Positions 9,492 through 19,278 of a DNA stretch of 64,000 nt are shown piece after piece. The notes beneath the pieces were generated by a model. The model worked only from the letters and a program-made list of their open reading frames with translations. It had not been told where the DNA came from and made no database searches. The stretch is from Paracoccus aminovorans (GTDB lineage Bacteria > Pseudomonadota > Alphaproteobacteria > Rhodobacterales > Rhodobacteraceae): assembly GCF_001546115.1 (NCBI RefSeq), contig NZ_KQ955208.1:1685686-1749685 (forward strand). The letters run 5' to 3'. The translations under genes were made by a program, and so were the position numbers. Numbering within the stretch: position 1 is the first letter of the stretch; every line of letters starts with the position of its first letter.

Positions 9492-10260
9492 AGCTCGCAT
9501 CGTCGCGGTGGCAAACCAGAAGGGTGGGGTCGGCAAGACCACCACCGCGATCAACCTGGGGGCTGCTTTGGCCGAGCAGGGCCAACGGGTGATTATCATT
9601 GATCTTGACCCGCAAGGAAATGCCTCGACCGGTCTTGGCGTTCCGTTGGAAGAGCGCCAGACCAATGCCTATGATCTGCTGTCCGGCGAGCAGGATCTGG
9701 CGCAGACGCTGCAGGACACGGATATCAACAATCTGCGCATCGTGCCGTCGAACCATGATCTCGCCTCGGCTGATTTCCAGCTGTCCAGCCGCCCGGGCCG
9801 CACCCAGCTTCTGCGCCGGAAACTGTCGCAAGCCACTGGATTCGATTACATTCTCATCGATTGCCCGCCGGCGCTGGGCCTGCTGACCGTGAACGCCATG
9901 GTGGCCGCCGACAGCGTTTTGGTGCCCCTGCAGGCCGAGTTCTACGCATTGGAGGGTCTATCGCAGCTGCTGATGACCGTGCGCGAAGTCAGGCAAGCCG
10001 CCAATCCTGATCTGCGGATCGAGGGCATCTTGCTGACCATGTCGGACAGCCGCAACAACCTCTCCCAGCAGGTCGAGGCGGACGCCCGCAGCACGCTTTC
10101 TGGCCTGGTCTACCGGACCGTCATTCCGCGGAACGTGCGCCTGTCCGAGGCGCCGTCGCATGCCATGCCGGTGCTGCAATACGATCCGCATTCCAAGGGC
10201 AGCGCCGCCTATCGCGAGCTCGCCAAGGAATTTCTGTCTCGTCAACTCGCCACGGCCTAA
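9484..10260 (+). CDS. parA: Chromosome partitioning ATPase ParA
   Basis: Walker-type ATPase that moves ParB-parS complexes to segregate the origin region. It has 258 residues, with the deviant Walker A motif KGGVGKTT at 13-20 and IIIDLDPQGNAST and LIDCPPALG downstream. I chose the ATG at 9484 because the protein then begins [15 protein letters not shown], the family pattern; an in-frame ATG 33 bases upstream adds only rsmG-coding sequence. parB follows after 9 bases. Confidence 0.96.
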   Translation: MSEARIVAVANQKGGVGKTTTAINLGAALAEQGQRVIIIDLDPQGNASTGLGVPLEERQTNAYDLLSGEQDLAQTLQDTDINNLRIVPSNHDLASADFQLSSRPGRTQLLRRKLSQATGFDYILIDCPPALGLLTVNAMVAADSVLVPLQAEFYALEGLSQLLMTVREVRQAANPDLRIEGILLTMSDSRNNLSQQVEADARSTLSGLVYRTVIPRNVRLSEAPSHAMPVLQYDPHSKGSAAYRELAKEFLSRQLATA

Positions 10261-10269
10261 GGGGGGATC

Positions 10270-11145
10270 ATGTCCGATCATAAACTGGAAAAGCGCGGGC
10301 TTGGTCGCGGCCTGTCGGCGCTGATGGCGGATGTCGATCTGATCCCCTCGGAACGCCCGGCGCCGCGGCAGGTGATTCCGGTCGAGCAGCTGACGCCCAA
10401 TCCGGACCAGCCGCGCCGCAGCTTTGCGCCGGAGGCCCTGCAGGAGCTGGCGGATTCGCTCAAGGCGCGGGGCATGTTGCAGCCCTTGATCGTGCGGCCG
10501 CATCCGACCGATCAGGGTCTTTACCAGATCGTCGCCGGAGAGCGGCGTTGGCGTGCCGCCCAGATCGCGCAGTTGCATGAGGTTCCGGCCATCGTGCGCG
10601 ACTTCAGCGATACCGAGGTGCTGGAGGTGGCGATCGTCGAGAATATCCAGCGCGCCGACCTGAATGCGATCGAGGAGGCGGCCTCTTATCGCCAGCTCAT
10701 GGAGCGTTTCGGCCACACGCAGGAAAAGCTGGGCGAAGCGCTGAACAAGAGCCGCAGCCACATCGCCAACCTGCTGCGCTTGCTGAACCTGCCGGAACAG
10801 GTGCAGGCCTGGCTCAAGGAGGGCAAGCTGACTGCGGGCCACGCTCGCGCCCTGATCACTGCGCCGAATGCGGTCGAACTGGCGCGCAAGGTGATCGAGA
10901 AGAACCTCTCGGTGCGCGAGACCGAGGAACTCGTTCGCCGCCAAGCCGAGGGCACGGCCGCGAGACCCAAAGCGGCCAAGCCAGAAAAGGATGCCGATAC
11001 CCGCGCGCTGGAGGGCGATCTTTCCGCGCATCTCAAGATGAAGGTGGCGATCAACCATGCCGGCAGCGAGGGCGGGCAATTGGTCATCACCTATCGCGAC
11101 CTGGATCAGCTGGATCGTCTGTGTCAGGTGCTTGCCGGCAACTGA
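10270..11145 (+). CDS. parB: Chromosome partitioning protein ParB
   Basis: CTP-dependent DNA clamp that loads at parS and spreads. In its 291 residues it shows the GLGRGLSALMAD N-terminus used for ParA contact, the GERRWRAA CTP-binding motif at 90-97, and a helix-turn-helix around LGEALNKSRSHIANLLRLL. The C-terminal domain should dimerise. A GGGGG ribosome site precedes the ATG. The cognate parS sites are at 7046 and 8915. Confidence 0.96.
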   Translation: MSDHKLEKRGLGRGLSALMADVDLIPSERPAPRQVIPVEQLTPNPDQPRRSFAPEALQELADSLKARGMLQPLIVRPHPTDQGLYQIVAGERRWRAAQIAQLHEVPAIVRDFSDTEVLEVAIVENIQRADLNAIEEAASYRQLMERFGHTQEKLGEALNKSRSHIANLLRLLNLPEQVQAWLKEGKLTAGHARALITAPNAVELARKVIEKNLSVRETEELVRRQAEGTAARPKAAKPEKDADTRALEGDLSAHLKMKVAINHAGSEGGQLVITYRDLDQLDRLCQVLAGN

Positions 11146-11153
11146 ACCACATT

Positions 11154-11180
11154 TTGTATTTTGGCGCCGAGCCAATACAA
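11154..11180 (+). terminator. Possible hairpin ending the parAB transcript
   Basis: TTGTATTTTGGC and GCCAATACAA form a stem with a two-base bulge and a five-base loop, nine bases after the parB stop. No T-tract follows on the plus strand, so it may act only as a 3' stabilising structure. Confidence 0.35.
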
Positions 11181-11186
11181 GATAAC

Positions 11187-11208
11187 AAAAAAACCCCGGA
11201 GAAATCCG
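11187..11208 (-). terminator. Rho-independent-like terminator of hrcA-grpE
   Basis: Read on the minus strand, CGGA-TTTC-TCCG is followed by GGG and seven T residues. It is 23 bases beyond the grpE stop. The stem is short, but the T-tract is good. Confidence 0.5.
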
Positions 11209-11230
11209 AAGTTTTCCTGTTTCAGCGATC

Positions 11231-11782
11231 TCAGCTTGCCGGTGTCGAGCTGACCCCGACCTTGGCCGGCCTCAGCAGCCGATCATGCAGCATGAAGCCA
11301 TTGTCCATGACCTGGATGATGCTGCCCGCCACCGTGCCGGGCACCGGCGCCTCGAACATCGCCTCGTGCTGCTGCGGGTCGAACTTGTCGCCCACGGCCG
11401 GGGTGATGACATGGATGCCGTGCTTGGCAAAGACGTTGTTCAACTCGCGCAGCGTCAGTTCGACGCCCTCGATCAGCGCGGCAGCGGCGGCGCGTTGCTC
11501 GTCGCCGGCGGCGTCCAGGGCGCGGCTCAGCGCGTCATGCACCGGCAGCAGGTCGCGGGCCAGGCGCGAGCCGCCATATTGCTCGGCATCGCGGCGCTCC
11601 TTGTCGGCGCGCTTGCGGGCGTTTTCGGCATCGGCCAGCGCGCGCATGAAACGGTCGCGATATTCGTCCCGTTCGGCCACCAGCGCCTCGACATCGGGCG
11701 AGGGCACCTCATCGCTCAGCGGGTCAACGAAATCCTCGTCCAGCGGGCTGCCGTTCGGGTTGTCCTTGGTCATGTCCTTCAT
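11231..11782 (-). CDS. grpE: Nucleotide exchange factor GrpE
   Basis: Releases ADP from DnaK during the chaperone cycle. The 183 residues have an acidic N-terminus, a long charged coiled-coil (EALVAERDEYRDRFMRALAD, then NARKRADKERRDAEQYG) and the C-terminal beta domain with GDKFDPQQHEAMFE. Its ATG overlaps the hrcA stop by four bases, so hrcA-grpE form one operon. Confidence 0.95.
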   Translation of the reverse strand: MKDMTKDNPNGSPLDEDFVDPLSDEVPSPDVEALVAERDEYRDRFMRALADAENARKRADKERRDAEQYGGSRLARDLLPVHDALSRALDAAGDEQRAAAAALIEGVELTLRELNNVFAKHGIHVITPAVGDKFDPQQHEAMFEAPVPGTVAGSIIQVMDNGFMLHDRLLRPAKVGVSSTPAS

Positions 11783-12834
11783 CCTTTCCGGCCAGAGATC
11801 ATCCGGCCGACAAGCTGCGCAGTGTAATCGACGATCGGCACGATCCGGCCATAGTTCAGCCGCGTGGGCCCGATGACGCCGACCGCACCGACAATTTTTC
11901 GGTCAGCATTCATATAGGGCGAAACCACCAGAGAGGAACCGGAAAGTGAAAAAAGCTTGTTCTCGGAGCCGATGAAAATCCGCACCCCCTCGCCATGTTC
12001 GGCCAGTTCCAGGAATTCGGCGATGTCGCGCTTGCGTTCCAGGTCGTCGAACAGCGAGCGCACCCGGTCCAGGTCCACCGCCTCGTCCTCCAGCAGGTTG
12101 GCGCGGCCGCGCACGATCAGCCGCGCGTCCGACCCGTCGCCGTCCCACATCGCCAACCCATGCGCGATCATCTGCGCCGCCATCAGGTCCAGCTTCTGCC
12201 GGCTCGCCTCGATTTCCTGGGCGATGCCGCGGCGCAGGTCGGCCAGCGTGCGGCCCTCGGCGACGGCGTTCAGGAAATTCGCCGCCTCGCGCATCGAGCT
12301 GGCGGTATGGCCGGGCGGGGGGGTAAAGACCCGGTTCTCGACCCGGCCGTCGGCAAAGACCAGCACCACCAGCGCGCGGTCCGGCGCCAGGCTGACGAAT
12401 TCGATATGGCGCACCGGCGCCTCTTGCTTCGGCATCAGCACCAGCGAGGCGCCATGCGTCAGCGCCGACAGCGCCGTGCTGACCCGGTCCAGCATGGCGC
12501 CGGTGTCGCCGCTGTCCTGGCCCAGGGTTTCCTCGATCATCTCGCGGTCGGTGGTCGAGACCGGGCCGGCCTCCATCAACCCGTCCACGAACAGCCGCAG
12601 TCCGAGCTGCGTCGGCATGCGCCCGGCCGAGACATGCGGATGGTCCAGCAGGCCCAGATATTCCAGGTCCTGCATCACGTTGCGGATCGTCGCGGCGCTG
12701 ACCTTTTCGGTCATATCGCGGGTCAGGGTGCGCGAGCCGACCGGCTCGCCGGTGGCCAGATAGGATTCGACCACGCGGCGAAACACCTCGCGCGAACGGT
12801 CGTTCAGGTCGGAAAGCTGGGCGGTTTCTGGCAT
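11779..12834 (-). CDS. hrcA: Heat-inducible transcription repressor HrcA
   Basis: Represses chaperone operons by binding CIRCE elements. The 351-residue protein begins MPETAQLSDLNDRSREVFRRVVESYLATGEPVGS; this ATG was chosen over an upstream frame extension because the family starts here. The winged-helix DNA-binding part is followed by the dimerisation domain, and PTRLNYGRIVPIVDYTAQ is the conserved C-terminus. No CIRCE inverted repeat (TTAGCACTC-N9-GAGTGCTAA) was found near it in this window, so the regulated operon must be elsewhere. Confidence 0.93.
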   Translation of the reverse strand: MPETAQLSDLNDRSREVFRRVVESYLATGEPVGSRTLTRDMTEKVSAATIRNVMQDLEYLGLLDHPHVSAGRMPTQLGLRLFVDGLMEAGPVSTTDREMIEETLGQDSGDTGAMLDRVSTALSALTHGASLVLMPKQEAPVRHIEFVSLAPDRALVVLVFADGRVENRVFTPPPGHTASSMREAANFLNAVAEGRTLADLRRGIAQEIEASRQKLDLMAAQMIAHGLAMWDGDGSDARLIVRGRANLLEDEAVDLDRVRSLFDDLERKRDIAEFLELAEHGEGVRIFIGSENKLFSLSGSSLVVSPYMNADRKIVGAVGVIGPTRLNYGRIVPIVDYTAQLVGRMISGRKG

Positions 12835-12917
12835 CGGCGGCGGTCGGGCGTTCTCGGGTTGCGGTTGGGGGGCTCTGGCCTGTATTTGAACAGCAAAACC
12901 CCCGAAAGGAATGACGG

Positions 12918-13631
12918 ATGCGCCCCTCTGGCCGGAATTTAAGTGATATGCGACCGATTTCAATCGAAACCGGGGTGATGCGGCACGCCGAGGGCTCCTG
13001 CCTGATCTCTTGCGGCGATACCAAGGTGTTGTGCTCGGCCAGCATCGAGGAAAAGGCGCCGCCCTTCCTGAAGGGTTCGGGGCAGGGCTGGGTCACGGCC
13101 GAATACGGCATGCTGCCGCGCGCCACCAACAGCCGCAACCGGCGCGAGGCCGCCTCGGGCAAGCAATCCGGCCGCACCCAGGAAATCCAGCGCCTGATCG
13201 GCCGCGCCCTGCGCGCCGGCGTCGACCGACGTGCCCTGGGCGAGCGGCAGATCGTCATCGACTGCGACGTGATCCAGGCCGATGGCGGCACGCGCTGCGC
13301 CTCGATCACCGGCGGCTGGGTGGCGCTGCGGCTGGCGGTGAACCGGCTGTTGAAGGCCAATATCATCACCACCGACCCGATCCTGGACCATGTCGCGGCG
13401 GTGTCCTGCGGCATCTATGCCGGCCAGCCGATCCTGGACCTGGACTATGCCGAGGACAGCGAGGCCGGCACCGACGGCAACTTCATCCTGACCGGCGCCG
13501 GCCGGCTGATCGAGGTGCAGATGTCGGCCGAGGGCGCCACCTTCTCGCGCCCCGAGATGAACCAGCTGCTCGACCTGGCCGAAGCCGGCATCGCCGCGCT
13601 GGTCGAGGCGCAAAAGGCCGCCGTGGCATGA
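12918..13631 (+). CDS. rph: Ribonuclease PH
   Basis: Phosphorolytic 3'-5' exoribonuclease that trims tRNA 3' ends. It has 237 residues and starts [17 protein letters not shown], the canonical N-terminus of the family. [23 protein letters not shown] and the C-terminal [19 protein letters not shown] are also typical. It begins 83 bases from the divergent hrcA start and opens a run of five tightly packed genes. Confidence 0.96.
   Translation: MRPSGRNLSDMRPISIETGVMRHAEGSCLISCGDTKVLCSASIEEKAPPFLKGSGQGWVTAEYGMLPRATNSRNRREAASGKQSGRTQEIQRLIGRALRAGVDRRALGERQIVIDCDVIQADGGTRCASITGGWVALRLAVNRLLKANIITTDPILDHVAAVSCGIYAGQPILDLDYAEDSEAGTDGNFILTGAGRLIEVQMSAEGATFSRPEMNQLLDLAEAGIAALVEAQKAAVA
12936..12963 (-). 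promoter_or_regulatory. Candidate promoter of hrcA-grpE inside the rph 5' end
   Basis: On the minus strand TTGAAA (12958-12963) and TAAATT (12936-12941) are 16 bases apart, about 100 bases ahead of the hrcA start. The site overlaps the first codons of divergent rph. It is a match by eye, without conserved sigma-32 features at -10. Confidence 0.35.
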
Positions 13632-14233
13632 AGGCCTTCACGGAAAAGAAGCTGCTGGTCGCCACCCACAACGCCGGCAAGCTGGACGAAATCCGCGCCA
13701 TGATGGCGCCGCATGGCATCGCGGTCACCAGCGCCGGCGAAATGGGCCTGCCCGAGCCGGCCGAGACCGAGTCGAGCTTCATCGGCAATGCCCGCATCAA
13801 GGCCCGCGCCGCCATGCAGGCGACCGGGCTGCCGGTGCTGGCCGATGACAGCGGCATCACCGTCGATGGCCTCGATGGCGCGCCCGGCGTCTATACCGCC
13901 GATTGGGCGGAAACCCCGAACGGCCGCGACTTCCTGCAGGCCATGACCCGCACCTGGCGCGAGCTGGACGAACGCAATGTCCCCGAACCGCGCACCGCGC
14001 AGTTCCGCGCCACGCTGATCCTGCTATGGCCGGACGGGCATGAGGAGATCTTCGAGGGCATCGCCCCCGGCCATCTGGTCTGGCCGCCGCGCGGTCCGCA
14101 CGGCCACGGCTACGACCCGATCTTCGTCCCCGACGGCCACACCCGCACCTTTGCCGAGATGCCGGCCGAGGAAAAGAACCGCATCAGCCATCGCGCCGAC
14201 GCCTTCCGCAAGCTGGAGGCGGCTTTTGCGTAG
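13628..14233 (+). CDS. rdgB: XTP/dITP pyrophosphatase (non-canonical purine NTPase)
   Basis: Hydrolyses ITP, dITP and XTP, keeping them out of nucleic acids. It has 201 residues, with the [11 protein letters not shown] substrate-binding motif near 12-22, [21 protein letters not shown], and [12 protein letters not shown]. The ATGA overlap with rph indicates co-translation. Confidence 0.96.
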   Translation: MKAFTEKKLLVATHNAGKLDEIRAMMAPHGIAVTSAGEMGLPEPAETESSFIGNARIKARAAMQATGLPVLADDSGITVDGLDGAPGVYTADWAETPNGRDFLQAMTRTWRELDERNVPEPRTAQFRATLILLWPDGHEEIFEGIAPGHLVWPPRGPHGHGYDPIFVPDGHTRTFAEMPAEEKNRISHRADAFRKLEAAFA

Positions 14234-14600
14234 GATCTCGACCGGCTCGCCCTTCGAGACCGCCTTCGGCTACAGCCGCGCGGTGGTGAAGGGACCGTGG
14301 TGCTTCGTCTCGGGCACCACGGGCTACGACTATGCCGCCATGGCGATGCCCGACAGCCCGGCCGAGCAGGCCCGCAACGCCTTTGCCACCATCTTCGCCA
14401 CCCTGGCCGAGGCCGGTTTCGTGCCCGAGGACATCGTGCGCGTGCAATACACCATCACCGACACCGCCTTCCTGGACGAGGTGGTGCCGGTCTTGGGCGA
14501 GGCGATGAAACATGCGTTACCCGCCGCCACCATGGTTGTCGCCGGGCTCATCCGACCCGAAATGAAGATCGAGATCGAAGTCACCGCATACCGGGAATGA
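14226..14600 (+). CDS. RidA/YjgF family protein, TTG start
   Basis: Members hydrolyse reactive enamine/imine intermediates or have uncharacterised roles. It has 124 residues. The start is inferred as TTG at 14226, overlapping the rdgB stop by eight bases, because no ATG or GTG precedes the first conserved residues (SPFETAFGYSRAVV). The Rid motifs FVSGTTGYDY and AATMVVAGLIRPEMKIEIEVTAY are present; the arginine near the C-terminus that typifies active RidA is in the LIRPEMKIEIE segment. Substrate unknown. Confidence 0.85.
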   Translation: MRRISTGSPFETAFGYSRAVVKGPWCFVSGTTGYDYAAMAMPDSPAEQARNAFATIFATLAEAGFVPEDIVRVQYTITDTAFLDEVVPVLGEAMKHALPAATMVVAGLIRPEMKIEIEVTAYRE

Positions 14601-15790
14601 CCGCCACGGCCGCAGCCCTCGCCACGGACCCGAACCTCACCGACGATTGGCGGGCAGGGGGGTTTGCGCTTTACGTCCATTGGCCCTTCTGCGCCGCGAA
14701 ATGCCCCTATTGCGACTTCAACAGCCATGTCACGGCCAGCATCGACCAAAGCCGCTGGCTGGCCGCCTATCGGTCCGAAATCGCCCGGCTGGGCCGGGAG
14801 ACCGCGGGCCGGGTGCTGAACAGCATCTTCTTCGGCGGCGGCACGCCCAGCCTGATGGCGCCCGAAACCGTGGCCGGGGTGATCGAGGCCGCCCGCGCCG
14901 CCTGGCCCTTCGCCAACGACATCGAGATCACGCTGGAAGCCAACCCGACCAGCGTCGAAACCGGCCGCTTCCGCGCCTATGCCGACGCCGGGGTGAACCG
15001 GGTCTCGATGGGCGTGCAGGCGCTGAACGACGACGACCTGCGCCGGCTCGGCCGGATGCATTCGGTGGCCGAGGCCCGCGCCGCCTTCGACATCGCCCGC
15101 GACTGCTTTGCGCGGGTCAGCTTCGACCTGATCTATGCCCGCCAGGACCAGGACCGCGCGCATTGGCGCCGCGAACTGTCGCAGGCGCTGTCGATGGCGG
15201 TCGATCACCTCTCGGCCTATCAGCTGACCATCGAGCCCGGCACCGCCTTCGGCGCCCGCCATGCCAGGGGCGGGCTCAAGGGCCTGCCGGACGACGATCT
15301 TTCCGCCGACATGTATCTCGACACGCAGGAGATCTGCGCCGCAGCGGGGATGCCGGCCTATGAGATCTCGAACCACGCCCGGCCGGGTGCCGAAAGCCGG
15401 CACAACCTGGTTTACTGGCGCCAGGGCGACTGGGCGGCGGTGGGGCCGGGCGCGCATGGTCGCCTGACGCTGGGCAATGGCCGCTGGGCGACCGAGGCGC
15501 ATCGGGCACCGGGCGAATGGCTGGCGGCGGTGGAAGCGCGCGGCAATGGCGACAGCCTGCGCGATGTGTTGACGCTGTCCGACCGGGCCGTCGAATACCT
15601 GCTGATGGCGATGCGGCTGGCCGAGGGGATGGAGATCCCGCGCTATCTCGCCCATGGCGCGCGGCTGCCGCAGCGGCAGCTTGCGGATCTGATCGGGCTC
15701 GGTCTCGTTACCCATCGGGGCGTCCGGCTGGCCGCGACGGCGACCGGCCGCCCCGTCCTGAATGGTATCCTGCGCGAACTGGCGGAGTAA
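14597..15790 (+). CDS. hemW: HemW-type radical SAM protein
   Basis: Heme chaperone family related to oxygen-independent coproporphyrinogen oxidase HemN. The 397 residues have the radical SAM cluster C32-x3-C36-x2-C39 (FCAAKCPYCDF), the GGGTPS motif, and the ANPTS segment. The cysteine beyond the cluster that HemN uses (CxxxCxxCxC) is absent: C39 is followed by D-F. This supports HemW over HemN. Its start overlaps the ridA-like stop (ATGA). Confidence 0.88.
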   Translation: MTATAAALATDPNLTDDWRAGGFALYVHWPFCAAKCPYCDFNSHVTASIDQSRWLAAYRSEIARLGRETAGRVLNSIFFGGGTPSLMAPETVAGVIEAARAAWPFANDIEITLEANPTSVETGRFRAYADAGVNRVSMGVQALNDDDLRRLGRMHSVAEARAAFDIARDCFARVSFDLIYARQDQDRAHWRRELSQALSMAVDHLSAYQLTIEPGTAFGARHARGGLKGLPDDDLSADMYLDTQEICAAAGMPAYEISNHARPGAESRHNLVYWRQGDWAAVGPGAHGRLTLGNGRWATEAHRAPGEWLAAVEARGNGDSLRDVLTLSDRAVEYLLMAMRLAEGMEIPRYLAHGARLPQRQLADLIGLGLVTHRGVRLAATATGRPVLNGILRELAE

Positions 15791-15791
15791 G

Positions 15792-16145
15792 ATGCGTTTC
15801 CTGTTGCTTGCCCTGGGCTGGCTGTCCCTGACCGTGGGGGTGATCGGGGCCTTCCTGCCGGTCATGCCGACGGTGCCCTTCCTGCTGATCGCGGTCTGGG
15901 CCTTTGCGCAATCCTCGCCCCGGATCAGCGCGCGCATCATGCGCAACCCGACCTTCGGCCCGCAGATCCGCGCCTGGCGCAAGAACGGCACCATCGGCCG
16001 GCGCGCCAAGATCTGGGCCGTCGCCGCCATGGCCTGCGGCGTCGGCTGGGCGCTGTGGCTGGGGCTCGACCCGCGGCTGATCGCGGTGCAGGCGCTGTGC
16101 TGCACCGCCGTCGGCGCCTGGCTGGTGACGCGGCCCGAGCCGTAA
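15792..16145 (+). CDS. YbaN-like inner membrane protein (DUF454)
   Basis: A 117-residue membrane protein with three to four hydrophobic segments. [21 protein letters not shown] is the family signature. Its function is unknown. The ATG was chosen one base after the hemW stop; the gene is the last of the rph-rdgB-ridA-hemW run. Confidence 0.8.
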   Translation: MRFLLLALGWLSLTVGVIGAFLPVMPTVPFLLIAVWAFAQSSPRISARIMRNPTFGPQIRAWRKNGTIGRRAKIWAVAAMACGVGWALWLGLDPRLIAVQALCCTAVGAWLVTRPEP

Positions 16146-16160
16146 GCCGCCAAGGCTTAC
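16142..16160 (+). terminator. Hairpin at the end of the rph-ybaN run
   Basis: GTAAGCC, loop GCCAA, GGCTTAC form a perfect seven-base stem overlapping the ybaN stop, followed by AACCTTTT. A weak intrinsic terminator is likely. Confidence 0.5.
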
Positions 16161-16236
16161 AACCTTTTGCCCACTTGCCGCAAATCCGCCCCGGCGCCAA
16201 CCTGCCGCTGAAGAAGGTTCATCGGAGGAGGGGACC

Positions 16237-16821
16237 ATGGCAGACACATCCGGGGTGAAGATTCATCCGGCCGTCGACAACGGCATCAAACCGGCAAAGC
16301 CCGGCTTTTCGGGCGGAGAGCTGCACTGCAAATGTGCCAGCAATCCGGTGCGGGTCAAGGTGAACGCCCAGACCGCGCATAACCACGTCTGCGGCTGCAC
16401 CAAGTGCTGGAAGCCGGACGGCGCGATCTTCTCGCAGGTCGCCGTGGTCGGCCGCGACGCCATCGAGGTGGTCTCGGGCGCGGAAAAGCTGGAAATCGTC
16501 AACAAGGACGCGCCGATCCAGCGCTATCGCTGCAAGGATTGCGGCGTCCACATGTATGGCCGGATCGAGAACAAGGACCATCCGTTCTATGGCCTCGACT
16601 TCGTCCATACCGAGCTCTCGGATCAGGACGGCTGGGCCGAGCCGCAATTCGCGGCCTTCGTCAGTTCGGTGATCGAATCGGGCGTCGATCCCTCGCGCAT
16701 GGACGGCATCCGCGCCCGGCTGCGCGAGCTGGGGCTGGAGCCCTATGACGCGCTGTCGCCGCCCTTGATGGATGCCATCGCGACGCATATCGCCAAGCGT
16801 TCGGGCGCATTGCCGGCTTGA
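16237..16821 (+). CDS. gfa: S-(hydroxymethyl)glutathione synthase (glutathione-dependent formaldehyde-activating enzyme)
   Basis: Speeds the condensation of formaldehyde with glutathione, the first step of formaldehyde oxidation. It has 194 residues, with zinc-binding cysteines of the Gfa/CENP-V fold at C31, C33, C52, C54, C57, C99 and C102. The enzyme was first described in Paracoccus denitrificans, also next to flhA. A GGAGG site lies ahead of the ATG. The gene opens the formaldehyde cluster gfa-flhA-clpP-like-GNAT-fghA. Confidence 0.95.
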   Translation: MADTSGVKIHPAVDNGIKPAKPGFSGGELHCKCASNPVRVKVNAQTAHNHVCGCTKCWKPDGAIFSQVAVVGRDAIEVVSGAEKLEIVNKDAPIQRYRCKDCGVHMYGRIENKDHPFYGLDFVHTELSDQDGWAEPQFAAFVSSVIESGVDPSRMDGIRARLRELGLEPYDALSPPLMDAIATHIAKRSGALPA

Positions 16822-16849
16822 CCGGGACCGCCTGACAGGAAACAGCTTC

Positions 16850-16869
16850 GGGGCCGGTCCGCCGGCCCC
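16850..16869 (+). repeat. Intercistronic hairpin between gfa and flhA
   Basis: GGGGCCGG-TCCG-CCGGCCCC, a perfect eight-base stem with a four-base loop, 28 bases after the gfa stop. No T-tract follows, so partial termination or mRNA stabilisation is more likely than a full stop. Confidence 0.6.
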
Positions 16870-16933
16870 TATGCCATGAGAAGACCCGAAGAAAGACCAG
16901 GCCCATCCCGGCCATACGCAAGGAGAGCAAGTC

Positions 16934-18061
<1,128 letters not shown>

Positions 18062-18086
18062 TCCGTAACGGCTGCTTAGTTAAAAG

Positions 18087-18118
18087 GACGGCGGGGGCGG
18101 GCGACCGTGCCCGCCGTC
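18087..18118 (+). repeat. Hairpin between flhA and the clpP-like gene
   Basis: GACGGCGGG and CCCGCCGTC form a nine-base stem around a 14-base loop, 19 bases ahead of the clpP-like start codon. There is no T-tract. It could reduce read-through or protect the flhA mRNA end. Confidence 0.55.
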
Positions 18119-18136
18119 AACATGAAAGGACCGATC

Positions 18137-18769
18137 ATGGCACAGCACTTCCATCTGGACGACGATGACGACGACGACGAGCGCCCGCAAGAAGGCCAGA
18201 AGGACGAAGGGCTGGGCCTGCCGGAAGGCGACAAGATCGGCAAGCTGTATTTCAAGTCGCGCACGGTGATCGTCGCCGGGCCGATCAACGACAAGCTGGC
18301 GCAGCGCACCGTCGCGCATCTGCTGGCCTTGGCCGAGGATAGCGACAAGCCGATCAACATGCTGATCAGCTCGCCCGGCGGCCATGTCGAATCGGGCGAC
18401 ATGATCCATGACGTGATCAAGTTCATCCGCCCCACCGTGCGCACCATCGGCTCGGGCTGGGTGGCCAGCGCCGGCGCGCTGATCTTCGTCGCGGCGAAGA
18501 AGGAAAACCGCTTCTGCCTGCCGAACACCCGCTTCCTGATCCACCAGCCATCCGGCGGGATCGGCGGCACCTCCTCGGACATGATGATCCAGGCCGAGCA
18601 GGTCCGGCTGATGCGCGACCGGCTGAACCAGATCTTTGCCGAGGCGACCGGCCAGCCGATCGAGCGCATCGAGAAGGACACCCAGCGCGATTTCTGGCTG
18701 AACACGCAGGAGGCGCTGGACTACGGGCTGCTCGGCAAGGTGATCCGCTCGGTGGACGAGCTGGAATGA
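18137..18769 (+). CDS. ClpP-like serine protease paralogue with N-terminal Asp run
   Basis: A 210-residue member of the ClpP family. The start was chosen at 18137 because AAAGGA lies seven bases upstream; an in-frame ATG at 18122 would overlap that site. The catalytic triad appears complete: S111 (GWVASAGAL), H136 (FLIHQPSGG) and D185 (DTQRD). It differs from housekeeping ClpP in the SAG rather than SMG serine motif. It also has a 30-residue N-terminal extension carrying seven consecutive Asp (8-14) after HFH. No Clp ATPase is adjacent. Its place between flhA and fghA suggests a role in the formaldehyde pathway, but the substrate is unknown. Confidence 0.85.
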   Translation: MAQHFHLDDDDDDDERPQEGQKDEGLGLPEGDKIGKLYFKSRTVIVAGPINDKLAQRTVAHLLALAEDSDKPINMLISSPGGHVESGDMIHDVIKFIRPTVRTIGSGWVASAGALIFVAAKKENRFCLPNTRFLIHQPSGGIGGTSSDMMIQAEQVRLMRDRLNQIFAEATGQPIERIEKDTQRDFWLNTQEALDYGLLGKVIRSVDELE

Positions 18770-19278
18770 CCGGCGGCGGGACCGCGATCCGTCCCGCCAC
18801 GCCCGAGGACCACGAGGCGATCTGGCGGATCCTGGAGCCGGTCTATCGCGCGGGCGAGACCTATTGCATCCCGCCCGACATCACCCGGGACGAGGCGCTG
18901 GCGGACTGGTTCGCCGCGCCCTTCACCGCCTTCGTGGCCGAAGCGGACGGGCGCGTGCTGGGCACCAGCCATGTCGGCCGCAACCGGCCCGGTCCGGCGG
19001 CCCATGTCGCCAACGCCAGTTTCGCGACCCATCCCGACGCCCGCGGCCGCGGCATCGCCCGCGCGCTGGTCACCCACGCCAAGGACTGGGCGCGGGCCCA
19101 GGGCTTCCGGGCCATGCAGTTCAATTTCGTCGTCGCGACCAATGCCGATGCCGTTCATTCGTGGCAAAAGGCCGGTTTCGATATTGTCGGCCGCCTGCCG
19201 GGCGCGTTTCTTCATCCGCAACATGGCTATGTCGATGCGCTGGTCATGTTCCACGACCTGACAGGAGGACAGCCATGA
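18766..19278 (+). CDS. GNAT family N-acetyltransferase
   Basis: A 170-residue acetyltransferase with the acetyl-CoA pyrophosphate loop HPDARGRGIARALV and the C-terminal FNFVVATNADAVHSWQKAGFDIVG segment. Substrate unknown. It overlaps the clpP-like stop by four bases and the fghA start by four, so it is translated with the formaldehyde genes. Confidence 0.85.
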   Translation: MTGGGTAIRPATPEDHEAIWRILEPVYRAGETYCIPPDITRDEALADWFAAPFTAFVAEADGRVLGTSHVGRNRPGPAAHVANASFATHPDARGRGIARALVTHAKDWARAQGFRAMQFNFVVATNADAVHSWQKAGFDIVGRLPGAFLHPQHGYVDALVMFHDLTGGQP

